A stretch of DNA of 64,000 nt, taken from positions 21,958-85,957 of the forward strand of contig JAABTX010000001.1 of assembly GCA_011389655.1 (NCBI GenBank), in the 5' to 3' direction. Shown here piece by piece: positions 45,542 to 53,072 of the stretch. A program made the position numbers and the translations under genes. The notes beneath the pieces are model-generated. The model was not told the origin of the DNA and made no database searches. It saw only the letters and a program-made list of their open reading frames with translations. Within the stretch, counting starts at the first letter, position 1; each line of letters opens with the position of its first letter. The stretch comes from Thioalkalivibrio sp. Its GTDB lineage: Bacteria; Pseudomonadota; Gammaproteobacteria; Ectothiorhodospirales; Ectothiorhodospiraceae.

Positions 45542-46948
45542 CTACCCCGGGACCTCCAGCATTGCGACCGACGGGATGGTTCCGGGTGGTCTCCGCTCCC
45601 GCTCCCCTTGCTTGCCGGAGTTCGTGTCCGCGACCTGCTCCAGCGCACGGGCAAACGTAGAGACGCCGGAAGAGCGCAGCAGCACGCAGGGTTTTGCGTA
45701 GCGCTTGCAGAAGCGTTTGGAGCGGTTGTAGGCGTCGTGACTCACGCAGTCGATGGTGCAGATGACCACATCGGCCGATGACAGCAGGGAATTCAACCGC
45801 TGAGGCTTGTCCTCGATTCCGCCGTCGTGGTGCTCGAACTCGCCGTTGCACCGCGCGACCAGCTCCCGATAGTGTTCGATGACCTGGCTGCGTCCGCCAA
45901 CGCACAGGATTCGGCGACCACACAGATTGGGGCAGCCAGGCGGCCCTGAAGCCGAGCACCCGTCGCAGGCGTTGGCGCCTGGGTTCAGCAGGCGTTCGAG
46001 GGCCTGGCGCTGTGCCGATTGCTCATGGGCTTCCCGCGCCAGGGCATTCGCACGCCTGTTGGCGAGGTCGCAAGCATCCCTCCAATCCTTGACCTCGGCC
46101 CGGAGTCTTTCAGCGCGTTGATCGGCGGCGCGTGCGCGCCTCGCGTGGGCCGTCACACGCTCCTGGAGGCGGGTGCCCCCGAGGCTCTTGAGACGCTGGA
46201 TTGCGCCGGCTTCCCGGGCCTTCGCCAATCGACCTTCCTCCTGTGCGGTTGCAACCTGCGCCTGCAGCTGGCGGAGCCGCCGGTCGCGGTTGTCGATGGC
46301 TTGTCGATGGCGGTGTTGCTGCGCGTCCAATTCCTGGCGGAGCCGCTGGATCTCCGAGCGTGCGTCCTGGAGTTTCCTCAGATCGGCGCGTTGGCCCGCG
46401 CCGATCTGGTGAGAAAGCATGTGTATCTCTTCGTACGCGCTGTGGGTCAGGCGGGTGTCGCACAAGGGATGGGTGACCAACGCCCAGAAGCCTCCCGGAA
46501 CGTCGCCCTCATGAAGGGTTTGCTGCCACAGCGACTCGAGTTGATCACGCGACCGGGCACGCGTGAACCGCCGCACAAGACCGCCGTGGGTGCGTTCCAA
46601 GGCCTTCTGAGCCGCACGCGACAGCGCGTTGCGATGTTCGGACGAGGCAACCAGGTGCAGGTGGACCGCGTAGTCGGTCATGGCCTCCACAGCGACGCCC
46701 TGTGTTCTGGCGATGCGGCGCCAGGCGTCGATGTCGAGACAGGTGCCGATGACAGGGCAATGGAGTTGCCGACGCAGCTCCCAGAGCTTGCGTCGTTTGC
46801 GGGAAGGGGCCCCGGTTTCTCCGGGATGCCCGGCGCTGGCCGGCGGAGCCGACTGGGTCGGCTGCGCCGGGTGCGCCTCGCCCTGAGGGTCCCGCAGGAG
46901 CAGTACGGAGACCGGATTCGGCCTGCCATGGTTGATGCCGCCGCACAT
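45542..46948 (-). CDS. DUF2325 protein with coiled coil and four-cysteine motif
   Basis: 468 residues. The N-terminal domain (about 50-180) is Cys/His-containing (HCPVIGTC, HPLCDTRLTHSAYEEIHMLSHQ). Residues about 185-320 form a long Arg/Gln/Ala-rich coiled coil. A Cys cluster (Cys328, 331, 339, 343) leads into the C-terminal DUF2325 domain (ILCVGGRSQVIEHYRELVARC...ADVVICTIDCVSHDAY...CKRYAKPCVLLRSSGVSTF). The cysteines could bind metal, which is inference. It is the last gene of a probable operon: HMA-like protein, hemP, DUF2325 (16-nt gap after hemP). DUF2325 function is not established. Confidence 0.8.
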   Translation of the reverse strand: MCGGINHGRPNPVSVLLLRDPQGEAHPAQPTQSAPPASAGHPGETGAPSRKRRKLWELRRQLHCPVIGTCLDIDAWRRIARTQGVAVEAMTDYAVHLHLVASSEHRNALSRAAQKALERTHGGLVRRFTRARSRDQLESLWQQTLHEGDVPGGFWALVTHPLCDTRLTHSAYEEIHMLSHQIGAGQRADLRKLQDARSEIQRLRQELDAQQHRHRQAIDNRDRRLRQLQAQVATAQEEGRLAKAREAGAIQRLKSLGGTRLQERVTAHARRARAADQRAERLRAEVKDWRDACDLANRRANALAREAHEQSAQRQALERLLNPGANACDGCSASGPPGCPNLCGRRILCVGGRSQVIEHYRELVARCNGEFEHHDGGIEDKPQRLNSLLSSADVVICTIDCVSHDAYNRSKRFCKRYAKPCVLLRSSGVSTFARALEQVADTNSGKQGERERRPPGTIPSVAMLEVPG

Positions 46949-46964
46949 CGCTCTTACGGTTCCC

Positions 46965-47159
46965 TTACTTGGTCAGAATGAGCTTGCCGTTTCGGGTCTT
47001 GCGCAGGGTGTAGGTGTGGCCCTGGTGGTCGATTTGCAGGACCTGCGCGTTGCCGAACAGGACCTGGCTGTCGATCACCGCGGTGCCGACGTTTCCGCCG
47101 GCTGGTGCAGGACGCGCCTGTTCCCCGGGATGAGCCCTTTTTTCAGTCGATATCTGCAT
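46965..47159 (-). CDS. hemP: hemin uptake protein HemP
   Basis: 64 residues. The C-terminal half VIDSQVLFGNAQVLQIDHQGHTYTLRKTRNGKLILTK matches the HemP family (xDSxxLxG...Y.LRxTRxGKLILTK). The first 28 residues are variable. HemP genes are classically Fur-regulated and linked to haem/iron uptake, but no haem receptor gene adjoins here. It starts 13 nt after the HMA-like gene and shares its promoter. Confidence 0.9.
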   Translation of the reverse strand: MQISTEKRAHPGEQARPAPAGGNVGTAVIDSQVLFGNAQVLQIDHQGHTYTLRKTRNGKLILTK

Positions 47160-47172
47160 GATTGAGATCGCT

Positions 47173-47553
47173 TCAGAACCGGGTCCGCAGCAGCGTGGAT
47201 AGGGAATAGCTCACGCCCTTGTTCACCAGCATGTTCAGCGCGACCTTCCCGATTTCGGCGGCGATGGGACGCTGTGCAGCGGCAAATGTGCTCGGCGCGC
47301 GACCTCCCGGGGCCAGAGGGAGGGTTGCCTGAGGGCACTCTTGTTGCAGCCTCTGCAGGAGTTCGGCCCCCGAGGTCTCGCTGGTGTCGTAGAACACGGT
47401 GACGCTGCCGGCCTTCTCGTTCAGGCGCAGGCTGCGGACGGCGGGAAGGGCTCGCAGTCGGCGCAGGGCTTGCGAGCGCTCGCGGGATTCGCTTCGGAAC
47501 AGGCGCGCGCGAATACGCACGCGCCCGGGAACGTGATGCAGAAATTCGTTCAT
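47173..47553 (-). CDS. HMA-like (ferredoxin-fold) small protein
   Basis: 126 residues. HHVPGRVRIRARLF...LRALPAVRSLRLNEKAGSVTVFYDT has the beta-alpha-beta pattern of heavy-metal-associated domains but no CxxC. The tail (AAEIGKVALNMLVNKGVSYSLSTLL) is an amphipathic/hydrophobic helix. The same PGRxRxR opening occurs in the proteins at 47692, 48572 and 52048. It is first in the operon with hemP and the DUF2325 gene, driven from 47630-47658. Confidence 0.75.
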   Translation of the reverse strand: MNEFLHHVPGRVRIRARLFRSESRERSQALRRLRALPAVRSLRLNEKAGSVTVFYDTSETSGAELLQRLQQECPQATLPLAPGGRAPSTFAAAQRPIAAEIGKVALNMLVNKGVSYSLSTLLRTRF

Positions 47554-47624
47554 CGGAGGTCTCCAGTCAGGTCCTGTTGATCCCGGAAGGGCGAGACACC
47601 GTTCCGGTAGCTACGATACGACGA

Positions 47625-47658
47625 TTGACATCGTAATGCGAATCGTTCAGATTCGCAA
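47625..47658. promoter_or_regulatory. overlapping divergent promoters with a perfect palindrome
   Basis: TGCGAATC (47637-47644) and GATTCGCA (47650-47657) form a perfect 8-bp inverted repeat with spacer GTTCA. On the minus strand TTGCGA (47658-47653) and TACGAT (47635-47630) are 17 nt apart. On the plus strand TTGACA (47625-47630) is 17 nt before the weaker CAGATT (47648-47653). The palindrome lies within both promoters, as an iron repressor (Fur-type) site might. It is only Fur-like, not consensus. Confidence 0.6.
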
Positions 47659-47691
47659 CCACAGTCACTATGATTTTCCGGGGAGAGGGCG

Positions 47692-48114
47692 GTGACGATC
47701 GTCAGCACACTGAAGGGTCGGGCCCGGGTTCGAGCGCGGGTGCTCCGGTCGCCGCGGGGAGCCACCCGCATTGCCGAGCAGATCGCGACGATCCCCGGCG
47801 TTCTCGACGTGCGCCCGAACCCGGCCGCGCGTTGCCTCGTGGTCACCTTCGCCCCGGATGTGCTGGAGATCGAGACGCTGGAGGAGCGAGCGGAGTCGCT
47901 TTGTCAGGCCGCCGAGCGGGTACCGCGTGGCAACGGCCGGGGCCTTTCGCGGCAGCTCAACCGCGCCACGAAGTACGGGATGCTCGCGACCCTGGCGAGC
48001 TCACTCGCCTATGGGTACCTGGGCCGGAAAAAGGCACACATCGGCTTCGGTGCCGCCTTTCTGGTCTTTGCCGGAGCCCATGTCTTCCGGTATCAGGGCA
48101 GCCTGATGCGCTGA
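47692..48114 (+). CDS. HMA-like domain protein with membrane tail
   Basis: 140 residues. The N-terminal ferredoxin-like domain (LKGRARVRARVLRSPRGATRIAEQIATIPGVLDVRPNPAARCLVVTFAPD) lacks CxxC. The C-terminal part holds two short hydrophobic segments (YGMLATLASSLAYGYL and IGFGAAFLVFAGAHVF) separated by basic residues, typical of HMA_2-like membrane-anchored proteins. GTG start with GGGAGAG upstream. It is transcribed away from the hemP operon and towards the ATPase operon. Confidence 0.75.
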   Translation: MTIVSTLKGRARVRARVLRSPRGATRIAEQIATIPGVLDVRPNPAARCLVVTFAPDVLEIETLEERAESLCQAAERVPRGNGRGLSRQLNRATKYGMLATLASSLAYGYLGRKKAHIGFGAAFLVFAGAHVFRYQGSLMR

Positions 48115-48163
48115 TCCGCAACGCCCCAATCGCCCGTGCTGCCGCGAGCTGTGGCTCCTTCCC

Positions 48164-48544
48164 TCAGGTGTCCTCGGGTTCTTCCGACCTGCCTGCCTCG
48201 GCAGTCTTCTGCACACGCTTGCGCGCCGTGGCGCGCGTGGGGCTCTTGCGGGTGGTCGTCCCGCGCGTCGGGGTCCGTGGCTTGGGTCGCGGGGTTTCCG
48301 CGACCGTTGCGGCGCCAACGGTGGTCGGATCGGCATCCTGGCCGCGCTCGGGCAGGGACTCGCGACCCCTCCTCAGCCCCCGGGCGACCTTGGCGGAGAC
48401 CTCATCCGCGGTGTCCCGTGCCCTCCGGGACAGGCTGCCCGTCTTCCGGCGCAGGTCATCGCGAAGCTGTTCGTCGCGGAACAGGTAGACCGCCAGGCCA
48501 CCGACGACGGCACCGGCTACAAAGGGAATCAGGTGATAGGCCAT
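48164..48544 (-). CDS. YtxH-like small membrane-anchored protein with basic tail
   Basis: 126 residues. A single N-terminal hydrophobic segment FVAGAVVGGLAVYLFRDEQLRDDLRRK (GxxxG-like) is followed by an amphipathic helix (ARDTADEVSAKVARGLRRGRESL) and a Thr/Arg/Lys/Pro-rich disordered tail. The motif resembles GALVGALAAYLLTNE and GAMVGAAVVMLLTNE in the two genes upstream. It lies 27 nt after the ATPase gene and is probably the last gene of that operon. No biochemical function is known. Confidence 0.7.
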   Translation of the reverse strand: MAYHLIPFVAGAVVGGLAVYLFRDEQLRDDLRRKTGSLSRRARDTADEVSAKVARGLRRGRESLPERGQDADPTTVGAATVAETPRPKPRTPTRGTTTRKSPTRATARKRVQKTAEAGRSEEPEDT

Positions 48545-48571
48545 GAGCAGGTTCCTCGATTCAAGAGCGTG

Positions 48572-50704
48572 TCAAAAGCGTGATGGGTAGTCGTCACGCG
48601 GAATCGTCACCCGGGACAGCGATGGCTCCGCGGAGTCCAGTCCGCGCAATGCCCTGACCAGCAATCCCACGGTGGTGCCGTTGTGCATCAGGGCGGTGGC
48701 CACTGGGGAGAGCCAGCCGAGCGCCGCACCGACCATCACGCCGGTATTGACCCCGATCGCCGCGCGGTAGTTGCTGGCGACGATGGCCATGGTGAGCTGG
48801 GCAACCTCGATCGCCTCGGGCAGCAGATCGAGCCGGTCCTCGAGCAGGACGACATCCGCGGTGGCGCGGGCCAGTTCCGTGCCGCGTGACATTGCGATGC
48901 CGACGTCGGCAGCCACCAATGCGGGGCCGTCGTTGACGCCGTCCCCGACAAACGCGACCCGGCGGCCCTCGGCCCGAAGCTGTTCCAGCACCCGGGCCTT
49001 GTCCTCCGGCACCTGTTCTGCAAAGACCTCGTCAATCCCGAGTTCCCGTGCGAGGGCATCGGCCCGGCGCCGCTGATCGCCGGTGAGCATTACCAGGTGC
49101 CGGATGCCCATGCGTCGAAGGCCGGCGAGCACCGCAGGGGTGTCATCGCGCAGCGTGTCGCGCAGGGCGATCAACCCGACCGCCTCACCCGCCGTGCCCA
49201 CGTACAGCAGGGTCTTGCCCTGTTCCTGGAGGACGGCGATGGCCGCCTCGAAGCCATCGAAGCGCACGCCGTGGTGCTCCTCGAGAAAATGCCGGCTGCC
49301 GATCAGGAGCCGGTCCCCGTTCACCGGACAGGTCATGCCATGGGCGACGAGGTAGTCGACCTCGCCATGGTCGATGTGATTGAGCTTCTCCTCGCGGGCC
49401 TTGCGCACGATCGCCTCCGCGATCGGGTGGCTGGCATGCTCCTCGATGGAGGCCGTTACCGCGAGCAGACGGGCTCGGGACCAGCGGGCCGTGTCCAGTA
49501 CGATCACGTCGCTGACTTCGAGATCGCTGTGTGTCAGCGTGCCCGTCTTGTCGAACACGACGGTATCGATCTCGGCCAGATGTTCGATGGCCTCACCCCC
49601 CTTGAGCAGGATGCCCTTCGAGGCGGCGCGGTAGATGCCGGAACGGAATGCGAGCGGGGTCCCGAGCTTGAGGGCGCAGGAATAATCGACCAGAAAGACC
49701 GATGCCAGGCGCCGCTGGTCGCCGGTCAGCGCGTAGATGAAACCGCCCGTGCCGAGGGTGAGATAAACGCGCTGATCGGCCAGCCGCTCCGCCATGCGCT
49801 GGGTGTCCGAACCCTTTTCCAGCGAGTTTCCGATGAAGCGGGCGATGCGCGCGGTGGTTGTCTCATCGCCCACGTGGCGGGCCTCGATCCGCAGCCGGCC
49901 GTCTTCGATCACGGTGCCGGCGATCACGTGATCCATCAATTCCTTCCGCACGGGGACGGGCTCACCGGTAATGCTGGACTGGTTGATCAGGGCCGTGCCG
50001 TCCAGCACGAGTCCATCCACCGGGATCCGCTCGCCAGGACCGACCTCGACGCGTTCTTCCATCCGGACCTGGTCGTCGGGAACCCGGACCAGCGTACCGC
50101 CCCGCTCGACCCACGCGAGGCCGGGTTCCGGCCGTAGCAGCCGACGCAGCATCCGGTCCGACTGTCGCTCCGTGCGGTGCTCGAGGTAACCGCCGAGCTG
50201 CATCAGGAAGTGGGTGACATTCGCGGTAAAATGCTCGCCCCGTCCGGCCGATAGACCGATCGCGATCGCATCAAGCACCTCCATCTTGATGCCCCGCCGA
50301 ATCAGCGTATCGAGACCCTGCACCAGCGTTCCACCGATGTTTACAAAGGTGAGCAGGCGTCGGACCGGCCAGGGCAGGAACGGCAGCGCGAGCAGTAGAG
50401 CGATGCTCCCGATCAACGGAGCGGCTTCGGCCTCCCGCGTGGGTTCAGCCGCGCCGCTCGGAATCCGTCGGCGGCGGAGCCCCCGAAGGCCGGCAAGGAT
50501 GGCCTCGCGGGTGGCCTCCCGGCCGTCGTAGGCGAAGATCACCGATGCAGCATGGCGATTGATTCTGACCGCCTCGACCCCTCGGATCGATTCCAGCCAC
50601 GTCTCGAGCCAGGAGAAATCGATCAGGGGGTCGGTCAGCAGCGGAAGCCTGAAGCGCAACCGGACGGGCGTTTCATGAATCAGCCGCAGACCGTTTTGCT
50701 GCAA
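48572..50704 (-). CDS. P1B-type metal ATPase, SCA-motif (P1B-6 / FezB-like)
   Basis: A 710-residue P-type ATPase. Phosphorylation site DKTGTL (385-390), TGE actuator loop (246-248), P1B SHP motif (425-427), TGD (541-543) and GDGVND (587-592) are intact. The membrane metal site is SCALKLGTP (342-350) instead of CPC. The N-terminal HMA-like domain (HETPVRLRFRL...SIRGVEAVRINRHAASVIFAYDG) lacks CxxC. I associate the SCA site with the P1B-6 group that includes FezB of ferrosomes (recalled knowledge). The neighbours, small glycine-rich membrane proteins and HMA-like proteins, support that reading. The expected cargo is iron, but this is inference. It starts 3 nt after the preceding gene. Confidence 0.85.
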   Translation of the reverse strand: MQQNGLRLIHETPVRLRFRLPLLTDPLIDFSWLETWLESIRGVEAVRINRHAASVIFAYDGREATREAILAGLRGLRRRRIPSGAAEPTREAEAAPLIGSIALLLALPFLPWPVRRLLTFVNIGGTLVQGLDTLIRRGIKMEVLDAIAIGLSAGRGEHFTANVTHFLMQLGGYLEHRTERQSDRMLRRLLRPEPGLAWVERGGTLVRVPDDQVRMEERVEVGPGERIPVDGLVLDGTALINQSSITGEPVPVRKELMDHVIAGTVIEDGRLRIEARHVGDETTTARIARFIGNSLEKGSDTQRMAERLADQRVYLTLGTGGFIYALTGDQRRLASVFLVDYSCALKLGTPLAFRSGIYRAASKGILLKGGEAIEHLAEIDTVVFDKTGTLTHSDLEVSDVIVLDTARWSRARLLAVTASIEEHASHPIAEAIVRKAREEKLNHIDHGEVDYLVAHGMTCPVNGDRLLIGSRHFLEEHHGVRFDGFEAAIAVLQEQGKTLLYVGTAGEAVGLIALRDTLRDDTPAVLAGLRRMGIRHLVMLTGDQRRRADALARELGIDEVFAEQVPEDKARVLEQLRAEGRRVAFVGDGVNDGPALVAADVGIAMSRGTELARATADVVLLEDRLDLLPEAIEVAQLTMAIVASNYRAAIGVNTGVMVGAALGWLSPVATALMHNGTTVGLLVRALRGLDSAEPSLSRVTIPRDDYPSRF

Positions 50705-50707
50705 CGT

Positions 50708-51046
50708 CTAATCCTCGTCATCCGGTGCCTGCGCGGTATGCAGTTCCGCCTCCGCGTCACGGAAGCGCTCCTTCATCTCTTCGACCCCGCCCTGAACCAT
50801 GGACCAGGCCCGAACCGCCGCCTTGATCGCATTGTGCTGAACGGTCTCATTGGTCAGCAGGTAGGCCGCCAGTGCCCCGACGAGTGCACCCTTCAGGAAG
50901 CGGGGATTGGTCAGGTGGCCACCGCCAGTGGGCGCCGCCGGCTGTGCAGGCGGAGGGGGATACCCGGGCCCCCAGGGGAATTGGCCGTGCGGGTAGCCCG
51001 GCGCATGACCGGTGGGCGGGTAGCCGTGTCCATAGGGGTTAGGCAT
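50708..51046 (-). CDS. small membrane protein with Pro/Tyr/Gly-rich N-terminus
   Basis: 112 residues. The first 45 are low-complexity (PYGHGYPP, GYPHGQFPWGPGYPPPP). Then comes one hydrophobic helix (FLKGALVGALAAYLLTNETVQ) and an amphipathic charged C-terminal helix (GGVEEMKERFRDAEAEL). It shares the GAxVGAxxxxLLTNE motif with the product of 51404-52051. It overlaps the upstream gene by 8 nt and ends 3 nt before the ATPase gene. YtxH-like; function unknown. Confidence 0.72.
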   Translation of the reverse strand: MPNPYGHGYPPTGHAPGYPHGQFPWGPGYPPPPAQPAAPTGGGHLTNPRFLKGALVGALAAYLLTNETVQHNAIKAAVRAWSMVQGGVEEMKERFRDAEAELHTAQAPDDED

Positions 51047-51407
51047 CTGCGGGCTCCTTGCTTGGACGGGTCAGGGTGTACATCACGGCGGTGCCTGTGG
51101 CGAGGGTCGCCGCGAGCGCCAGGATACGGTTCGGGCCGGCCATGCGACCGGCCGCTGTCGCAGCGGCGGTGGCAATGCCGGCGTGGAGGCCGGCCTGGGC
51201 GGTATTGCGCAGGGCCGTCTGCCAGGAGCTCTCCTCCCGTTGCATCCGGTGCAGATTCACCGCGGCGGCGCCGGCGGTACCCACGATCGCCCCCGTCTTT
51301 CCCGCCGCGAGCAGCGTGTGCCATTCGGATGGGTGTGCCCGGGTGTACGGATCCAATGGCGTGTGCCGTCCGCCGTAGGACGGGTTCGGTGCCAGATGAT
51401 GGTTCAT
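51039..51407 (-). CDS. small Ala/Gly-rich membrane protein
   Basis: 122 residues. After a polar N-terminus (NHHLAPNPSYGGRHTPLDPY) come three Ala/Gly-rich hydrophobic stretches (AGKTGAIVGTAGAAAVNL, AGLHAGIATAAATAAGRMAG, ILALAATLATGTAVMYTL). Small-residue packing motifs (GxxxG, AxxxA) are abundant. The start overlaps the upstream stop (ATGA) and the end overlaps the next gene by 8 nt, so translation is tightly coupled. Family not recognised. Confidence 0.7.
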   Translation of the reverse strand: MNHHLAPNPSYGGRHTPLDPYTRAHPSEWHTLLAAGKTGAIVGTAGAAAVNLHRMQREESSWQTALRNTAQAGLHAGIATAAATAAGRMAGPNRILALAATLATGTAVMYTLTRPSKEPADA

Positions 51408-52051
51408 CGGGGGAAGTCCTCCGGTTGTGCCTGTGAACTGACTTCGGTGTTCGACGACTCGCCCGCGGTATCGGCATCGGTTTCCTGCCCGGTCCCGGCC
51501 AGGTTGTCCATCCCGGATTTCACGGCCTCGGCCGTCTTCGTGGCGCCGCCGACCAGCGCGTCGCGCAGGTTTTCGTTGGTGAGCAGCATCACTACGGCAG
51601 CGCCAACCATCGCCCCCTTCCAGAACTCTCCGTCGTCGAATCCGAAAAGGTCCTTGAGCATGCCGAGTCCGGCCTGATCGGCAAGACCGCCCATTGCGGC
51701 ACCAAGGCCCGACGATTCGGCACCCGGCGGGGCGGTGCCGGGTGCGGGTCCGGGCGCACCGTGTCCGAAAGGTGCGCCTCCGTATCCGGGTGGACCGTAT
51801 GGGCCGTATCCGTAGGGGGGTGAGCCGGGGCCGTAACCGGGTGGGGGGTACGCTGGCCAGGCAGCGCCTCCGGCCCAGCCCATCGCGGGGTGATGCGGCC
51901 AGGGCCCGATCGCGGCGGGCCCGTCGCCCGGCATTGGGCCCGCGCCCTGGGCTGGACCGGGATGTCCGTTCGGTGGAGTCGTGGCGCCGGCACTGGGGTC
52001 GGCGCCAGGGGCCGCACCGGCGTTTTGCCACGCGTGCTCGGGAGTATTCAT
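51404..52051 (-). CDS. Pro/Gly/Tyr-rich membrane protein
   Basis: 215 residues. Residues 1-110 are disordered and rich in Pro, Gly, Ala and Tyr (YPPPGYGPGSPPYGYGPYGP). Residues about 115-185 hold one hydrophobic helix in FWKGAMVGAAVVMLLTNENLRDALVGGATKTAEAVKSGM, and the tail is acidic. The helix motif matches that in the 50708-51046 product. It overlaps genes on both sides by 4 nt. The biased tail recalls proteins that coat or crowd membranes, but its function is unknown. Confidence 0.72.
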   Translation of the reverse strand: MNTPEHAWQNAGAAPGADPSAGATTPPNGHPGPAQGAGPMPGDGPAAIGPWPHHPAMGWAGGAAWPAYPPPGYGPGSPPYGYGPYGPPGYGGAPFGHGAPGPAPGTAPPGAESSGLGAAMGGLADQAGLGMLKDLFGFDDGEFWKGAMVGAAVVMLLTNENLRDALVGGATKTAEAVKSGMDNLAGTGQETDADTAGESSNTEVSSQAQPEDFPR

Positions 52052-52428
52052 GTGGGCTCCTTGTTGGATGGGGTATCGAGCTCCCTAAACGGGGCATCGC
52101 GGGATCGGGCGGGCAGGGCCTGCTCGAGGAGTGCCTGCAGACCCCTTTGAGCATCATCGCGATCGCCTTTCAGCATGAGTTCCCAGGTGCCGGGGGTGAT
52201 GTGCCCGGCCGCGTATTCGATGATGATCGACCCCGCAGCGGGATTGATCCGCATACCGCGGATGCCACGAAGGGAGCGCAGTTCCTCGGTTACGCGGTTT
52301 CGGGCCACGCGATCGAGGTGCGACAGGAATGAGGGGGCGATCCGCAGACGGATCCGGCCGGGGACATGGTGGACGATCTGCACGTGGCCGCGCAGTTCCA
52401 GCAGGGTGTTGAGGTCGGGAGACGTCAC
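52048..52428 (-). CDS. HMA-like (ferredoxin-fold) protein, first gene of the ATPase operon
   Basis: About 126 residues. HHVPGRIRLRIAPSFLSHL...LRSLRGIRGMRINPAAGSIIIEYAAGHITPGTWELML is an HMA-like fold without CxxC and closely parallels the product of 47173-47553 (HHVPGRVRIR). Its end overlaps the next gene by 4 nt. The start is uncertain: GTG 52428 is used, GTG 52437 is equally possible and the frame is open to 52581, but upstream residues are Arg-rich and unlike a protein. It is comparable to the HMA-domain FezC of ferrosome clusters by content. Confidence 0.68.
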   Translation of the reverse strand: MTSPDLNTLLELRGHVQIVHHVPGRIRLRIAPSFLSHLDRVARNRVTEELRSLRGIRGMRINPAAGSIIIEYAAGHITPGTWELMLKGDRDDAQRGLQALLEQALPARSRDAPFRELDTPSNKEPT

Positions 52429-53072
52429 CGAAGCCACCGCCGAGTGATCGCGCCGCCGAGATCGGAGTCTCGACCCGATCGGGTTCGGGCATCGCGTTCT
52501 CTGATCGGGCGTCGGCGCCCTTTCAGACCGGGGTGGGGCGAGTAGTTCTGCATGTCCAGCTGCCTTGCATAGCCGCATCAAGGGGTAGATGGCTGGCTCG
52601 CGAACCTGAGGCGAAGGCCCCCGGGCAGGCTGGCTGGCTGTCGGCTCCGGATTCCGGAGCCGAGATCCTGAGGATAGGAGAAATGGCGAGGTGTGGGCAA
52701 GATGGAGATGCCTCGCAGGCGCGTTCGCAAGTGGACATCCGAACGGCGTATCCCCCCCCGTGCGATTTTCGGATGCCCCCGGGGCAGGGCAAGTGAACGA
52801 CCGTGCCTCGCGTCAGCCTCCGCGTTCGTTTCAGACCCTTCAGAAATCCCGGTTCCTGCCGAATCCCAAGAGCAAGAGAGCCTTGCCCTGGGGTTGCCCT
52901 GGCGCGCAAGCGGGCCTGGCAGGCATCTCTCCGTGGCTTGGTCGAGATCCGCCGGCGCTGATGCGGGTACCCTGCTAGGTTCTTCGAGGATACAATAGAA
53001 ATACCAGGTAACCTGCTGGTTTAACAGCGCAGTCACATTCGTGGAGGCTGCCGGAATGTCGCGGATCAGGGT
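52429..53072. other. 644-nt gene-free divergent region with a strong palindrome
   Basis: It lies between the divergent metal operon and the outer-membrane-like gene. It holds a perfect 10-bp inverted repeat, TCGGCTCCGG (52641-52650) and CCGGAGCCGA (52654-52663), with a 3-nt loop. ACCAG...CTGGT flanks CAGGTAACCTG near 53006-53024. No credible gene or promoter boxes were seen, and no copy of the 47637-47657 palindrome. Confidence 0.5.

Noticed and set aside
46965-52428. Magnetosome gene cluster
   Set aside because: No mam-type genes (MamE, MamK, MamB/M-like CDF) are present; the SCA-type ATPase and HMA-like proteins fit a ferrosome better.
52533-52998. Small open frames in the gap upstream of the HMA-like gene
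   Set aside because: Short, compositionally biased, mutually overlapping, and without ribosome sites or recognisable domains.
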